A DNA stretch of 64,000 bases, taken from Spongospora subterranea f. sp. subterranea. Taxonomy: Eukaryota; Endomyxa: Phytomyxea; Phytomyxea; Plasmodiophorida. The notes beneath the pieces are model-generated. The model was not told the origin of the DNA. It did not search any database and worked only from the letters and a program-made list of their open reading frames with translations. The position numbers and the translations under genes are program-made. Positions 37,243 to 48,904 of the stretch are shown in pieces. The stretch's first letter is position 1, and every line of letters starts with the position of its first letter. The stretch is from positions 248,001 to 312,000 of the forward strand of contig JAUGWO010000128.1 in the NCBI GenBank assembly GCA_049724395.1, in the 5' to 3' direction.

Positions 37243-40200
37243 TTACACTACTCTTTCATTCCTTTTTATATATTTAACAATGCCCTGTGTTCCACCGCAC
37301 ACAATATTACAGTGATCCGTTAACGATATACACGTGATACCAAAGACTCCTGATAAATTGCTCCCAGCTGCGGATGAATGCTGATTATAAAACCGTTGTT
37401 TTGGAAATATACAACCGCAATTCTGCAGCAATGAACCTAATGTCGGGTCCCATAGCTTGAGGAAGCCGTCAGTGCCTCCTGAAAGAAGCTGATCGTTTTC
37501 TGCATCATAGCAAAGGCACGAGATCTTCCCCTGGTGGGCAGCGTTGATATGCACTATAGGATGCTTCGAATCACGTCCTCGCAAGTCGAAAATATCAATG
37601 AATCCAGATGCGCTTGCAGTAACTAGATGATGTCTGTCGGGGATATACGCTAGAGAAGTGATGCCACGTCGCGTGTGATGTGTGCCCCACAATGAAACTA
37701 CCAGAGACCTATCAGGAGATGATAGCAGATCCCAGACACCGATATCGGATAACGTCTTATTTCCAGATGTACCGCCTGTAGCAAGCCTAAAAATGGGAAA
37801 TGTGGGATTTAGATTTTAAAATTTGGTGGCGATGGTGATGAAATACGTACTTTGTGGGACTATCAAGAAACTGCGAAGTCCATGTTCGCCCATGCGCTTC
37901 TACAGAAAACATGGGAGTTGTAGCTTCGGGCCGGAACGAATAAACAGAACATATTCCGTTAGACGATGTTACCGCAAGCTTGGAACCATGACTTGGTTCA
38001 TCAAATTTTACAGAGGTGAAGTTCTCCATGTGCGATAAAGTATATACCCATAGGGGTTTAGGCCTTTCAAAATGCCATATATATACTTCTTGACGATGGT
38101 TTCCTGCCGCATCTAAGAAATGCTTAGAATAAATGTGGGAATTTCAAATTGAGCATTTTACATAAAGGCAACTTGGGATGTGAGCACATGCAAGCGAATG
38201 ACATTTCAGTATCTGAAGCCAGAGTTCCCTTTGGCAGAAAAAGTTAGAACATTTTAATACAGCAGCACACTAAGCTATTCGCGTACCTTGGCAAAATCTT
38301 TCTTTGTCAAAAATGAGCGATAGGTTGAGTCGCTGGCTATCAAGCGTTGCATTATTGGGGTAGCAGTCGGAAAAGCCATCGGAGAAGACGGTAATGCTGC
38401 TGCCAAATATGCTCGGTAAGTTGGCACAGAATAAATATAACTATGAGCTATTCAGCAAAGAATCAGGTTTGGGCAGCATTAACATATTACCTGGCAAGCG
38501 CAAAATCGGAACTCCCTTCTTCATTATCGAAGCGATGCTGACATCCTTCCTGCGCATGCATACATCAAAACATTAATCTCCTGGTGGTACTATGCTGAGA
38601 GCTAACCCAACTGGAAAGTTCGTCATCAACAAGAGCTTGTGATCCAACAGTCCGAGTCCTGAAGCGCAACGCAGATTCAAGGTTGGCTTCACGGATACAC
38701 TTTTTCACAGCAATAGCCGCATGCAATGGATTGACTTTGCTTAACGCCAGCGACACAACCAAATCGGACGGGATCCGAAACACCTTTCGAAATTACCAGT
38801 AATTATAAACATTGGAATTCGTTTTTCGTCATACAACGTACTTCCACAGGATCAAATAAGAAGCTCCGCAAAGCTTCTTCGCAACATGAATTTATGTCAT
38901 CAGCTATACACGAAGATATACGTTGAGCGCCACACCAAACGAACAGCTGTTGATATTCTTCACAAAAAACGCCTCCAACAAAAGAGAATAAGCCATTTTT
39001 CACTCAAAAGAAAATTTGAAGGAACGGAATACCAGGGACTCGTAAAGGAGATAGGGTTGCCGCCAGGCTAATCCCAGAACGTGCAAGGTCTATGCAATGA
39101 GTGATAGCTTGCTGAACGGCGACGATAAGTGTCTATAGACGCAGTTACAGATCAACAAAACAAGGGAGCATGATTACGTACCGTGGCAAATGAAGAAAGT
39201 AACCGCGATAACGCTGAATAGAGACGGTATATGGGTGGAAAATCCCGATGATCTAAGGGTGGGAGAGATTTGCTTGAAAAAAGCTCAATGTATCGTGATA
39301 CGCCCAGGCATTGCATAAGGATGTCAACAACTGCAACAATTTCTTTATCAGTGGAAGTCGTGAAAGGCAAAACAACAGGAGGATGGGACAGAACGGGCGG
39401 GATGAGAGATGTCGCCAATGTGGAACATTTTCTTTTAAGTCCAATAATGTTGACAATAATATCGGATTGCCCACGAAGAACGGCTAGCAGCTGCGAAGGG
39501 GAATGTCTTGCGATAAGAAAACATGTCGTCCACAAAATGGCTTCACCGAGAAAACTCTTGGAACATTCCATTGAGAGCACGATATGACAAACCGAGAAAA
39601 GTTTTGATTTGTGAATATAGCCAGCTGACAGTTCGTTTCTAGAAATAAGACCAGTGATGACACGGATAGCATCATGAAGAAGAGACGCATTTGGCGAGAA
39701 CAACCGATAGGAATACAGAAATGTTCGCAATGAGCAAAATATAGGGTCAGGGACGACGAAAAATCGCTGAGAAAGCTCCTGGACATCGTCGCTAACAGAG
39801 CACGATCCAGAGGCAGCCTGTACACAAACAGCGGATTGCAACACCCGCTGCCTGAGGGGGTATTCGCAGAAAATGCTGTACGACTCTATTAACCGGAGAG
39901 CAAGAAGAGGCCAACCTCGTTGGGCGTAAGCAGAGATTGCATCAGCAAATAATGGCGAGTCCTTTGCGACTTCGTGGACAGTGAGAACAAAATTCAAAAC
40001 GTCGGGACGGAAAGTTCGCGCGTTTGTGTCGGTTTCTACGATGCGCTGGAACGCTTCAGATTGCATTCCAATATTCCACAAAGCTATATGTTGAAGCCAC
40101 TGATCGTGCATTTCACAAGCTCTAGCTAACTCCTAAATGCAATTTAAATACAGCACGTCTAAGTGTATAGGGCTCACAGATTTGTAAATGTCTGTGATCA

Positions 40201-43200
40201 ACGATGAGCTGATCCCGTCGACGAGCCTAACAAGAACTAATGCTAGCTGAGGATCATTCATGTTCCTCAAACAAACTGTGACAGCGTCGCTTAATCGCTC
40301 AGCAAGTAAAAACATCGCAATTGCTGAAATGAACCTAAGCATTACTGGTGAACAAGACATTTTGCAATTGGTGCAGTTACCATACTTTCTGTTCGCCACG
40401 AACTCAAAAGCATTTTTGATTGCAGCTTGCTGCCTATACGAGGCAGGATTTATGAAAAGTGGTCAAAACGTCCAGACTCGGTATTACCAACGATCCTCTT
40501 TGAAGTTACGAGAAAAAAAATCGTACATTGGCCTTTGAGTGGGAGAAGATTTCAGTAGCCCTAAAAGCAATGTTTTTTTTTGCAACGCCAGATACCAAAT
40601 CATTACACCTAGGGGATTCCGGGTTTCTAAAAACTAAACAATCAAAGTCAGAGTACTGATCACAATAAAGTGGCTATAGCACCTGATTTTGTGCAAGGCG
40701 TTCCATTAACGGTCGCAAATCGGTCACGGAAGTTACCCAGTATCCTATTCCCAAAGCGCGAAGTGATGACCACTCAGAAATTGTCGTTGCCCAGCACAAA
40801 TTTATGAGGGCGTTTGTTGACTTGGAATGGACCGCCCAAGCGATATCGCAAGACGTGAGACAATTTTGTAGGGACTGACGCGCATGCTGTTCAAACTGAA
40901 ACAAACGCACGGCGATCAGGAAACGCGACCCGCACGTATCCACAGACAGGCGATCGTTCTTATGCTTAAGTATCGTATCAGCAAGGGCCAGTAGTTGAAT
41001 ATTTTCAGCAGCTGTAAGCAAAGGCATTGATTTTGTAGAAAGAAATTCAGTAAATTTCGTCACGACTGCATCATCGAGCGAGAAAACATCTAGTTCTTTG
41101 CCTAATAAGATAGACAGCGGAACTACCGGCATATTGTTTTCCTCGATTGTCGACCTGCAAGCTAGGCTGATTACAGCACTCGCAATTCCAGCATTGCCGA
41201 CCATCAAAAGCTCAGTAAGAAACGAAGGATGATATACAGGTATTGGCAGAATTGCACTTGGCGTTGCCTTGAAAAAAAAACGAGTGAGCAAGGCATCGAC
41301 GCCGAAACAAAAATACTAACTTTGGTTAATACAAGATTGTTTGGGATGACTGCAACTGTGTTCCCAATAGCAACAAATACATCGCCAGTGGGTGAAGTAG
41401 TAATTGCTGAAACGCGGCAATCACGATTACAGATATGGGATTCCAAGTCGAATCCAAAACTATCGCACTGCCAGCGAACAAATGCAAACTCATGTTGCCG
41501 AAGAATATGATCCCTATTTGGACTATGAAGGCTGATGATAACCTGTTTACACTCAATATCAACCCTTGCAGTTAGAATCCGTAAAAACCCATCACCCAAC
41601 GTGCAATGTGCACTGGGAAGAGACGCTTCACAAACGTGCATACAATTCAGATTGGAAACTTCGAAAATATTGCAGATTTCCCCTGAATTACTCACAATCC
41701 GTCCGCATTCTGCACTATAGAAAACAGACAAGACCCTTTGTGCCACCGAATGATAAACAATCGAGCTACGTTCAACGGTACATATCCCATTGGCATCGAC
41801 AAACAGCCTGGTATGAAAAATTCCACCGTTGTTGCCTCCTGATACTATGGCGATAACTCGATCGAAAGAAGCTGAATCTACACTTGAATTTTTTTTGCAT
41901 ACGTCAATATCAAAAGAACAGATAGGGCCGAAGTTTGACGGAATTTGAACCGAATGGAGCATGGATAGCGAAGAGAGATCATGAACTCGGTATAAATTGA
42001 TCGCCACATCAAACGCTGCAGCCAGAATTGTTATGCCAGTATCTCCAGTTTTTGTCGAACTTCCACAATATAGAACCTGAAGATTTAACAAAAGGGATTC
42101 TGCAGAAATAAAACCAATGTCTCGCTCCGTGTAGCTGAGCGAATTCGCCAGTACTGGTGACACCAAACGAATTGGAATCATGGCCGTTTCCGATGTACAA
42201 GCTATGAACAGGGTACACAATAACGGATGCCAAGAAAAATCGACAACGCTGCCTTTCACTACGTTGATTATCGCCATTACTTCGCTGCAAAACTGAATTT
42301 CAATATCGGCCAGGGGATGCGGTGGTATTAAGCGCCACAAACAACAAGTTCCTGCAACATCAAGAGACGCGGCAAGGGGAAACGAAGATGAACATTTTAT
42401 ACCGGAAATGATGTGCAAATGCCCACCACTAGATAAGATGTTAGAAGTGTTCTTGTCAGATAAAGATAAATAGCATGACCGAATTTCACCAGCTTTCCCA
42501 ACGGAAATCAAATCCACAAGTTCAGGATGGTCAGGACGTAAGAAATTGCGCTTTCCAGAAGGGGGATCCTCCCAAGAATAAGGTCTATTGAAAACAGAGG
42601 AACAGCACAAGAGATGCAATGAACCCAGTAAAAGATCGGGCATTGCTATTCGAAGTTGTTCGACAGCATATGTAGATGGGCGAGGTTTAATCCACAAGCC
42701 TTCAACAGCAAGAAAGACAAGATGACCAGAAAGTTCGTAGAGTAAAATCCATGCAAGTCTTTGACCGCCAGACTTGGATATTGAATTTATGCCGATGTCG
42801 TTAATAAAAGTGGCCCCTTGTAACTGACGACGCTTAAGAACAGGTAAAAATCGAGTACTTTCAATTTCGGCATATAAAATTGCAGTTTCGTTTTCGAACA
42901 CAAGAAGCAAATTACAGGGGTGCGGATTAGAGCTAAATTGCAGTTTCTTATAAGCTGTGCCGTTGCTTTTCAGATGCAATATACGTTGAATGCTCCCATC
43001 TGATTCGCGAAGAACACAAAGCTCTGATGTATCAGAAGAGTAGAACGCAAGGAATCGGTCATCGCATGAGAAAACCATTTCTGCGGAATGTACGACGTGC
43101 AGCAATTTTCTGGGTTCCTTTATCCCGATAGTATTTAGAGACCATATCCCTGATGCGGTCGAGATGATTACTCTGAAATCCGAGCCGAGAGCAACGGCGT

Positions 43201-43486
43201 CAACAGGCCCATTGCCGAGGAAAATTTCGGTGGTTTCAATAAATTTATCGGCCTCAAAAGAAAGCAACTTTCCGTAACCGGATGAGAGTGCAACAAGTAA
43301 GTGGCTTTCATTGCAGCAAAAACAGCTAATCTCGTTCGCGAATGAGAGTTGCTGAACGCATCCCAAGCGAGCTTGCCAAAGTATCAACGTTCTCGGTTGT
43401 TTACACGATATGACATAACGCGAACGGAACGGTTGACTGCCAAAAAACCTTTGCGGTAGTCCAAAGGAGCCCACAAATGCAGTCAT
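37243..43486 (-). CDS. Rabconnectin-3/DMXL (Rav1) V-ATPase assembly factor
   Basis: A large WD40 scaffold. In yeast (Rav1) and animals (DMXL1/2) it promotes V-ATPase assembly. The start is ATG 43486 (MTAFVGSFGLPQRFFGSQPF); the frame upstream of it has no ATG. Residues 1-760 form the N-terminal beta-propellers. The Rav1-C region follows in shorter exons: RALGIGYWVTSVTDLRPLME (about 40730) and FLLAERLSDAVTVCLRNMND with PQLALVLVRLVDG (about 40300), both diagnostic. A helical region follows at 40111-39152, then short exons near 39000-38560. The C-terminal propeller at 38040-37243 contains KLAVTSSNGICSVYSF, GITSLAYIPDRHHLVTASAS and ISCLCYDAENDQLLSGGTDG and matches the DMXL tail. Exon borders in the middle are approximate. 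Total span is 6.2 kb; about 1,800-1,900 residues are expected. Confidence 0.88.
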
Positions 43487-43604
43487 CGATTCAGGCAATG
43501 AGCGATCATCTGCCCGAACGTTGAAGGGTGATCAAACACGGACTAAACGTCTATGAGGGTGATGGGCCTATAAAGAGAGGAGCGGGCACTTTGAAATTTG
43601 TGTG

Positions 43605-43696
43605 CGTGAATCGTTACTGCCCTGTCAGCGTAAATCGTTACCGTCCTGTCAGCGTGAATCGTTACTGCCCTGTCAATTGTTTATTTATTTGACAGG
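43605..43696 (+). repeat. three 24-nt direct repeats ending in a hairpin
   Basis: Units at 43605, 43629 and 43653 read CGTGAATCGTTACTGCCCTG(TCAG) with 1-3 changes. The last unit ends in CCTGTCAA (43669-43676), which pairs with TTGACAGG at 43689-43696 across a 12-nt AT-rich loop. The element lies between the DMXL start and the VPS24 stop. It could be a relic of a small mobile element or a structured terminator/regulatory site; no function can be assigned. Confidence 0.85.
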
Positions 43697-43819
43697 TCGA
43701 CCGTACATTGATACTGATGGACGGCGCGGCGAGTGGCAATCTGTTGGCAGGTTTCGTATTACACTAAGGCCTTGGAGAAATCAGCCTCCCGAGTATATAT
43801 TACAGTACATCCTTTTTCA

Positions 43820-44655
43820 TTAACACAGTTCGGCGATCCTCTTATGCAACTCGGCGGTTCCGTCAGAAGATGCAACCTCTTCGTCTGCGACAGTTCGCGA
43901 ACTTGTGGGCGCCTGTACTTTTCTGGTCTTGTCGGAGAGGATTTCGCTTAGAACATTGTCAACTTCTTCGTCGACTAGGTCTGAGTCATCGTTCATGTCT
44001 TCGATCTGCTCTGACACCATTTCGGATATAATTCCCGCCTAGACCATGCAAGTCAGCAGGTCGATAGCAACTTCTGTCGCCGAGTACCTTCTCCATTTCT
44101 TGAGCCATGGTTCTTACTAAAGAGGAGATTTTCGGTAAAGACATCAGCGCATTCACGCTCTGAAGGAGCTTCGCAGAAGCTTGCATTGCATTGACGACCT
44201 AGAGAAGTCGACTCGACATCAGAGGACCGACGTGCATTCAAGAATATAATGACCTTCAGAGAGCCTTGCTGCTCTTCTTTCAACTGCATCGCTGCCTGAT
44301 TGGCGAAAAATGTCAACACATCATTTGAAATGTGAAGGTCGCTACCGAGTTGAGATGCGATTTAGTCATATGCATGCGCTCGATTGATTTGTTTGACCTT
44401 GCAATCGCTTTCGCCATAATCTTTGCGCTGCTCAAATCCTTCTTTATCGCTGACTGCTTGATTTGTGCTTTCAATTTTTGTTGCTCACGTTCAATTTCTG
44501 AAATTTTATCAGTTCATTGCTGTTTACGAAAATTGAAGCATACATCAGGAATTACTTCGGATCTCAGAGTCTATTCCTCGCTGCTCTTTTTTTAGGACAG
44601 AAATCCACGTTTTAACTTGATCTTGTGGATCCGGGCGCTTGCCAAACAGACTCAT
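43820..44655 (-). CDS. VPS24: ESCRT-III subunit VPS24/CHMP3
   Basis: A component of the ESCRT-III polymer that buds and cuts membranes at endosomes and the midbody. The start MSLFGKRPDPQDQVKTWISV (ATG 44655) is the Snf7-family N-terminus. Five exons join in phase: after SEIR, an intron at 44555-44498 leads to KIEREQQKLKAQIKQSAIKK and HMTKSHLNS. Short introns then lead to AAMQLKEEQQGSLK, to VVNAMQASAKLLQSVNALMS, and to AGIISEMVSEQIEDMNDDSD. The acidic C-terminal half and the terminal AELHKRIAELC form the MIM1-like helix that binds VPS4 MIT domains. The N-terminal helix is basic, as usual. It is divergent from the pseudouridine synthase gene, with only 160 bp between the start codons. The CHMP3 subfamily is chosen from the LFGK start and the AGII-x-EM block. 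Confidence 0.88.
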
Positions 44656-44815
44656 ATTTGACGATCGATTTCGTGGCACTGTGCAACACAAAAAGGATCG
44701 GCCGCTCTTTTTTTCCAAACCGCACGGCCCTGGTTCAGCGATCGGTTGTGCTCCTTTTAACCCGGAACCCAAATCCTGTTTGATGCGGTGCCGGCGTGTA
44801 TAATTATTATAGGTT

Positions 44816-46096
44816 ATGTCGCCTGGCGATAGTGGTACACCCCGACAGAGAGCGGTATCGAATCCTGCCTGGCTCCGCAGTTTGCGGCGATATTCTGTCA
44901 CCGCTGTTGCATACTCCATATTTTGTGTGATTTCCTTGCTGCTGTTGCACCTCATGGTTGGATTTACCTTCCAACGTCAATGCATTTTTCAAACCACACC
45001 GCCGTATCGATACCAGTTGGATTAGCTGGCTTTCGGATTGACCAAATCCTAATTCGATGTTTCCCTTCCTTGCAACATTCGTTGATTTGCCGTTGGGTCA
45101 AGAATGGCCAAATCCGCGTCGATGGGCGTCAAATTAAGTCCATTAGGTCCAGAATTACCGAAGAGAATTCTAAAGTCGTTATACCGTTCACAGAGGCCGT
45201 CGCTGTTTATTCAAGAAATCCATTGTTTGCCGTTTTGTACCAAATGTCTATTCTCTCCCTTATATATATATAGGCCAAAAACAACCCGATCCAATGCAAT
45301 TAATATCAGTGAGATCGTAATTTATCGTGATCCACATATTATAGCTGTGAACAAACCTCCAGGATTATCAGTTCATGGTAAGGGCACATCGGGCAGCTTG
45401 ACCTTCTTTTCAAATCATGTGCAGGCGGATCCGGCGCCGCCAACGTCTTTAATGTGGATGCTTTTCTCTGGCAATTACATGCTGTCAACGAACCTCGACC
45501 AAAGCTTGTTCATCGCCTAGATCAGGAATGCAGTGGTGTGCTATTACTTGCCAGATCCCCAAGTATTGCCTCGCAATTGTCAGCAATGTTCTTTCAAGCG
45601 AAAATCGCCAAACATTATTTGGCTATCGTTGGAGGACCGTTGACGCCTTCTGTTTCATGGCATTCTCTTCGAACGGAAATGGTTAAAGCCAGATCGTTAC
45701 GCGACGGTTTTGAGAGGAGAGTTCCGATTCGGTTCACAAACGGCATCGAATCTCAGCCGTCATATAAGCAAGTACAAGGAAGCGCTCCCAGCATTTGCGA
45801 ATCAAAATGGCGCTGTTTGGCGTCTGAAAACAACGCTTCCCTACTAGAACTGACTCCAATAACTGGGCGGAAGCATCAACTTCGCGCGCATTGCGCCTTC
45901 GATTTAAAATATCCTATCTTGGGTGACAAAAAAGTTCAACGGCAAAAAATCATCTAGATTAATGCTGCATTCATGTTTTTTGAAATTCACACACCCAGTG
46001 CTGAAAGAGCAAGTTACGATTTGCGCTCCTGTTCCAAAAGAGTTTCATGCTGCGGTCAAAGGAAGCGAGTCAATAATCAACAACTATTTCAACTAA
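44816..46096 (+). CDS. RluA-family RNA pseudouridine synthase with S4 domain
   Basis: Isomerises uridine to pseudouridine in rRNA or tRNA. The start ATG 44816 gives a basic N-terminus (RQRAVSNPAWLRSLRRYS) that could be a mitochondrial presequence. A 92-nt intron leads to GLAGFRIDQILIRC and LICRWVKNGQIRVDG (S4 RNA-binding fold). A 37-nt intron then gives NAINISEIVIYRDPHIIAVN with KPPGLSVHG. After another intron comes LVHRLDQECSGVLLLAR, motif II with the catalytic Asp. Near the end ITGRKHQLRAHCAF and YPILGD are the conserved uracil-binding and C-terminal motifs. An A6 run at 45944-45949 has one A too many. Past it the family tail RLMLHSCFLKFTHP continues to the stop at 46096. It resembles RPUSD-type organellar enzymes. 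The S4 domain and all catalytic motifs are intact. Confidence 0.87.
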
Positions 46097-46260
46097 GTAC
46101 GATGAATGATCTATAAATATTGTTCATTTACACAAACGCCTATGACATATTACTTTTCGGGCTTGACGAGGCGGTCTTGGCTTGATAAAGGATCTTGTTA
46201 ACTACAGGGAGAGGGATATCCTGCAACGCATATCAATGCCGAGCGTTTGATTGCAATGTT

Positions 46261-46832
46261 TTAGCGGAGTTGATACCCTGATTTCTTCAAAATCAACCAT
46301 ACTCCCATGCCGGGGCTTTTTTGACATTGAAACCGAGAATTTATCTGTTCTTTTCTGAGGAAGCATTCGGAATCAGAACATTGAAACGAACCAGTATATG
46401 TAAAACGGGACTGAAGGGGATTCGTCATGAACAGGTTTGCCGCGAAATAAAGAACGATCAGAAGGTATAAAGTGGAGCAAAATGTATGCGGGCACCGATA
46501 TTGCCCAATACCTATTAGTTGTCGGTGGGATTGAGCAAGCAAAGGAAACCCGTTTTTAACGGACCCTTACTTTGATGGATAGTAGTATACCCCTGCCTTA
46601 TGTAATAACCTTTCTGGGATAAACGCCCACAGTAAAAATAACACTGGGTGAGCAAGTAAATAACAAGATCCCGGCGCCAGATCAACCAAAGCATCTCACA
46701 GAATGATACGTACGACGCAATCCAGATAACGAATCCGGCCACCTCTCCTTTGGCATTCGGCACAGAGTCAACTGCGACAGCGACTGTTTCCAAGCGCGGC
46801 GCCCGTTCATAGTCATTCGTCGACGACGACAT
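46261..46832 (-). CDS. PIGP: GPI-GlcNAc transferase subunit P (PIG-P)
   Basis: A small two-helix ER membrane subunit of the complex that makes GlcNAc-PI, the first step of GPI-anchor synthesis. It emerges only after splicing. Exon 1 (46832-46700) ends EVAGFVIWIASYVSF (helix 1). Intron 46699-46644. Exon 2 (46643-46571) gives LFLLWAFIPERLLHKAGVYY. Intron 46570-46512 (CTAAT branch). Exon 3 starts YWAISVPAYIL, completing the PIG-P signature YYPSKYWA-x-x-VP. Helix 2 continues in a frame displaced by one base at the sense T4 run 46479-46482 (LYLLIVLYFAANLFM), again one surplus T. The C-terminal tail after FMTNPLQSRFTYTG is longer than usual and may be partly non-coding. The start overlaps the start of a plus-strand ORF by a CATG palindrome. 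Confidence 0.85.
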
Positions 46833-47269
46833 GGCGCTAGATCGATTGACGATGATTCTGTACAGTCCCGGACCAATCTCAACTACGGATGATTTTTTTG
46901 AGCAGGTTCTGGAGAGCCGATCGAGAGCGAACAAGAGACGATTTGACACGAGGACATATGCGTCTTCGAATGTCCCATTACTGACTGCTCCTACAAACAA
47001 TATTCGTATCTGCTATTTGCGCTACCTGGATGTTTTATCACCAGTCGATCTTCAAGATTCTGGTTGGTCAACGCCTGATGTTGATGCAACTCCAATTGTT
47101 TTACGGAAACGTCCACGTGTTTCGATAACGACACACGAAGAACCATCCGGTTTTGCCGCGAACAGTTGTTGATGTGAACCAGGTTGGCTCTCCATTCTTC
47201 TTGGAATTGCTGATGTTTATGCAGATACCCGAGAGGCTAGCGAAGCTTGATCACGCTGGAAAACAATAA
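46831..47269 (+). CDS. hypothetical protein (about 145 aa)
   Basis: ATG 46831 gives MALDRLTMILYSPGPISTTD and an Arg-rich middle (VLRKRPRVSITTHEEPSG). At the T4 run 47151-47154, removing one T continues the frame as LPRTVVDVNQVGSPFFLELL, then MFMQIPERLAKLDHAGKQ and a stop at 47269. Continuity across a homopolymer of the same type as in neighbouring conserved genes supports a real protein. No family was recognised. Its start codon overlaps that of PIG-P on the other strand (CATG), so one of the two probably initiates elsewhere; an in-frame ATG at 46852 is available here. Confidence 0.4.
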
Positions 47270-47445
47270 ATCAAACACAGAGGCTGATGAGAGTTGATTT
47301 GTTGTGCGAAATTCGCGATCGTGTTTGCTTCTCTGTCGCAAGACGTAGCTGAGTATTCTCACATCATGCGTGATTCGCTTCCCAACATCAACAAATCTTA
47401 CCAGTTTAGACATGGCTTGTTGCGAAAGTTCTAACGGTCTCATAG

Positions 47446-47817
47446 GTACTTGCTCCGTTTGTGATTGATGTCGATGAATGTGCCTCACCGGTTCTGTATC
47501 TTGACAGCTACCGGTATCACATGATGACCTCTGGGTTCGAGGTGGAACATATTCCTGCCGGACGCACGAGTCACGCTCAGCCGGTGGACGTTGGAATCGC
47601 CAAGCCTCTCAAAGACAGGGTGAAAGCCAAGTGGAACGGATGGATGGTTGGTCAAGACTTCACCACTGCGATTAAGCCTCCATCAAGAGAGCTTGTGGCT
47701 CTTTTGGATGATCCAATCATTGAGCGATTTGCCAGAGCAACTGGTACGAAACCGTTGGGTGCACGGGGATATGGCTTTTTTCTCAGAAGAAAAGCTGAAA
47801 TGATTTATTCACACTGA
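47446..47817 (+). mobile_element. truncated DDE (pogo/Tigger-like) transposase fragment
   Basis: The frame reads VLAPFVIDVDECASPVLYLD, then SYRYHMM, EVEHIPAGRTSHAQPVDVGI and AKPLKDRVKAKWNGWM. This is the middle and end of a DDE_1 superfamily transposase domain: the LYLDSYRYH strand carries the second catalytic Asp, and the HIP-x-G-x-T-S-x-x-QP-x-DVG motif is diagnostic of Tc1/mariner-pogo type elements. The N-terminal DNA-binding domain and the first catalytic Asp are missing, and upstream sequence is full of stops. Terminal inverted repeats were not found. An A13 run followed by TTTT at about 47947-47963 lies 130 bp downstream. I read it as a dead, 5'-truncated copy. Confidence 0.82.
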
Positions 47818-48904
47818 ATTAATACCGCTCGACACATCCCCCCATTTCGAAGCCTGAGCTGACGAAGAACAGCTGGATAACGGGAGAAACCATCCATATT
47901 CTGAGAGTTTCTGAAAAAAACATGTCATGAAATGGTCACCTTCAAAAAAAAAAAAAATTTTAAAAGCTGGCTATCCTAGAGCTATGATTCGCTCAAACCT
48001 GAAATATAAATTCAGATATAGGAATTGGATGGTTGACCAAACAACCAAAAAAAGATGACATCTGGTACTGCATGGACACAACACACGAGAAGTGGAACTT
48101 TACTCAAAACAGTTTTAAACACAAAATTGAAATACCACAATGTCAAAATCACAGCACATCAAGGTCGCACCTTATTGGACGCCAACCAGTCATTGCTCCA
48201 AGGAAGTCATCGAGGGCAATTCAAATGAAAGGCAAATCGCTAAGAAATGCGATACCTCAATATGGCTTCTGAGCGCGATCGGAAACTCAAATTAAAGAGA
48301 TTGCATAATATTCAACTTTCTCAGATTCAAACCAGAATTTTGCTTCTCGAGACTTGAAAAGATTGTTGACCTTGAAATACTCCCAAAAAACTAACGCGAA
48401 CAGATTACAGGGATAGATTCAATCACTGCAGCAACTGCAAATTCCTCATCGGGTAAAACACGCATTCATATCTACGATTGAGAAGAAACACTCGTTAAGT
48501 CGAAAACGGGACTTACAACGGGACGTCCTGACCTTTCAAACACGTCTCTTCTTCGCTCTCGATCTCTCCAGGAAATAATCCGTCTTTCAGTGGCCGTCTA
48601 GGTACGTTTTCGATCAAACGTTGGATAAACATCGAAGAACGTACCCAGCCGGCCACTGACAGATCTTCATTTTCCTCAGCTCGGACGTTGATGTTCCGCA
48701 ATCGTCGTGACCGTCGGAAATCGATAGAACGTCGACTAACACTTTGGCATGTTATCCCTTCTCACCGGCGGTGCATCGGTTCCCGTCCCCCAAACGATGA
48801 CAAGGGATATATCAAAGGTTAGAGCGTGTGTGTGTTCGAAAGAGTTTCGATCGGGTTTCGGACGGTCACGACGATTGAGCAACGGAAAGGTTTGAGAGGG
48901 CGAT
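47818..48904. other. no confident gene
   Basis: About 1.1 kb. It holds an A-rich tract (47947-47963), a 79-codon open frame of low-complexity polar composition at 48033-48272, and a 62-codon acidic minus-strand open frame at 48513-48701 (EENEDLSVAGWVRSSMFIQR). Neither could be extended by splicing or recognised. The 5' control region of the next plus-strand gene is probably at its right end. Confidence 0.4.

Noticed and set aside
43602-43823. 73-codon open frame over the 24-nt repeats
   Set aside because: The repetitive translation simply mirrors the DNA repeat, and the sequence after it shows no domain.
44656-44955. 100-codon upstream in-frame extension of VPS24
   Set aside because: It adds sequence before the canonical MSLFGK start, overlaps the divergent gene and contains no family-like residues.
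46835-47000. Upstream extension of the PIG-P frame to 47000
   Set aside because: PIG-P proteins begin shortly before the first helix; the extension is the complement of the plus-strand hypothetical gene and has no conserved content.
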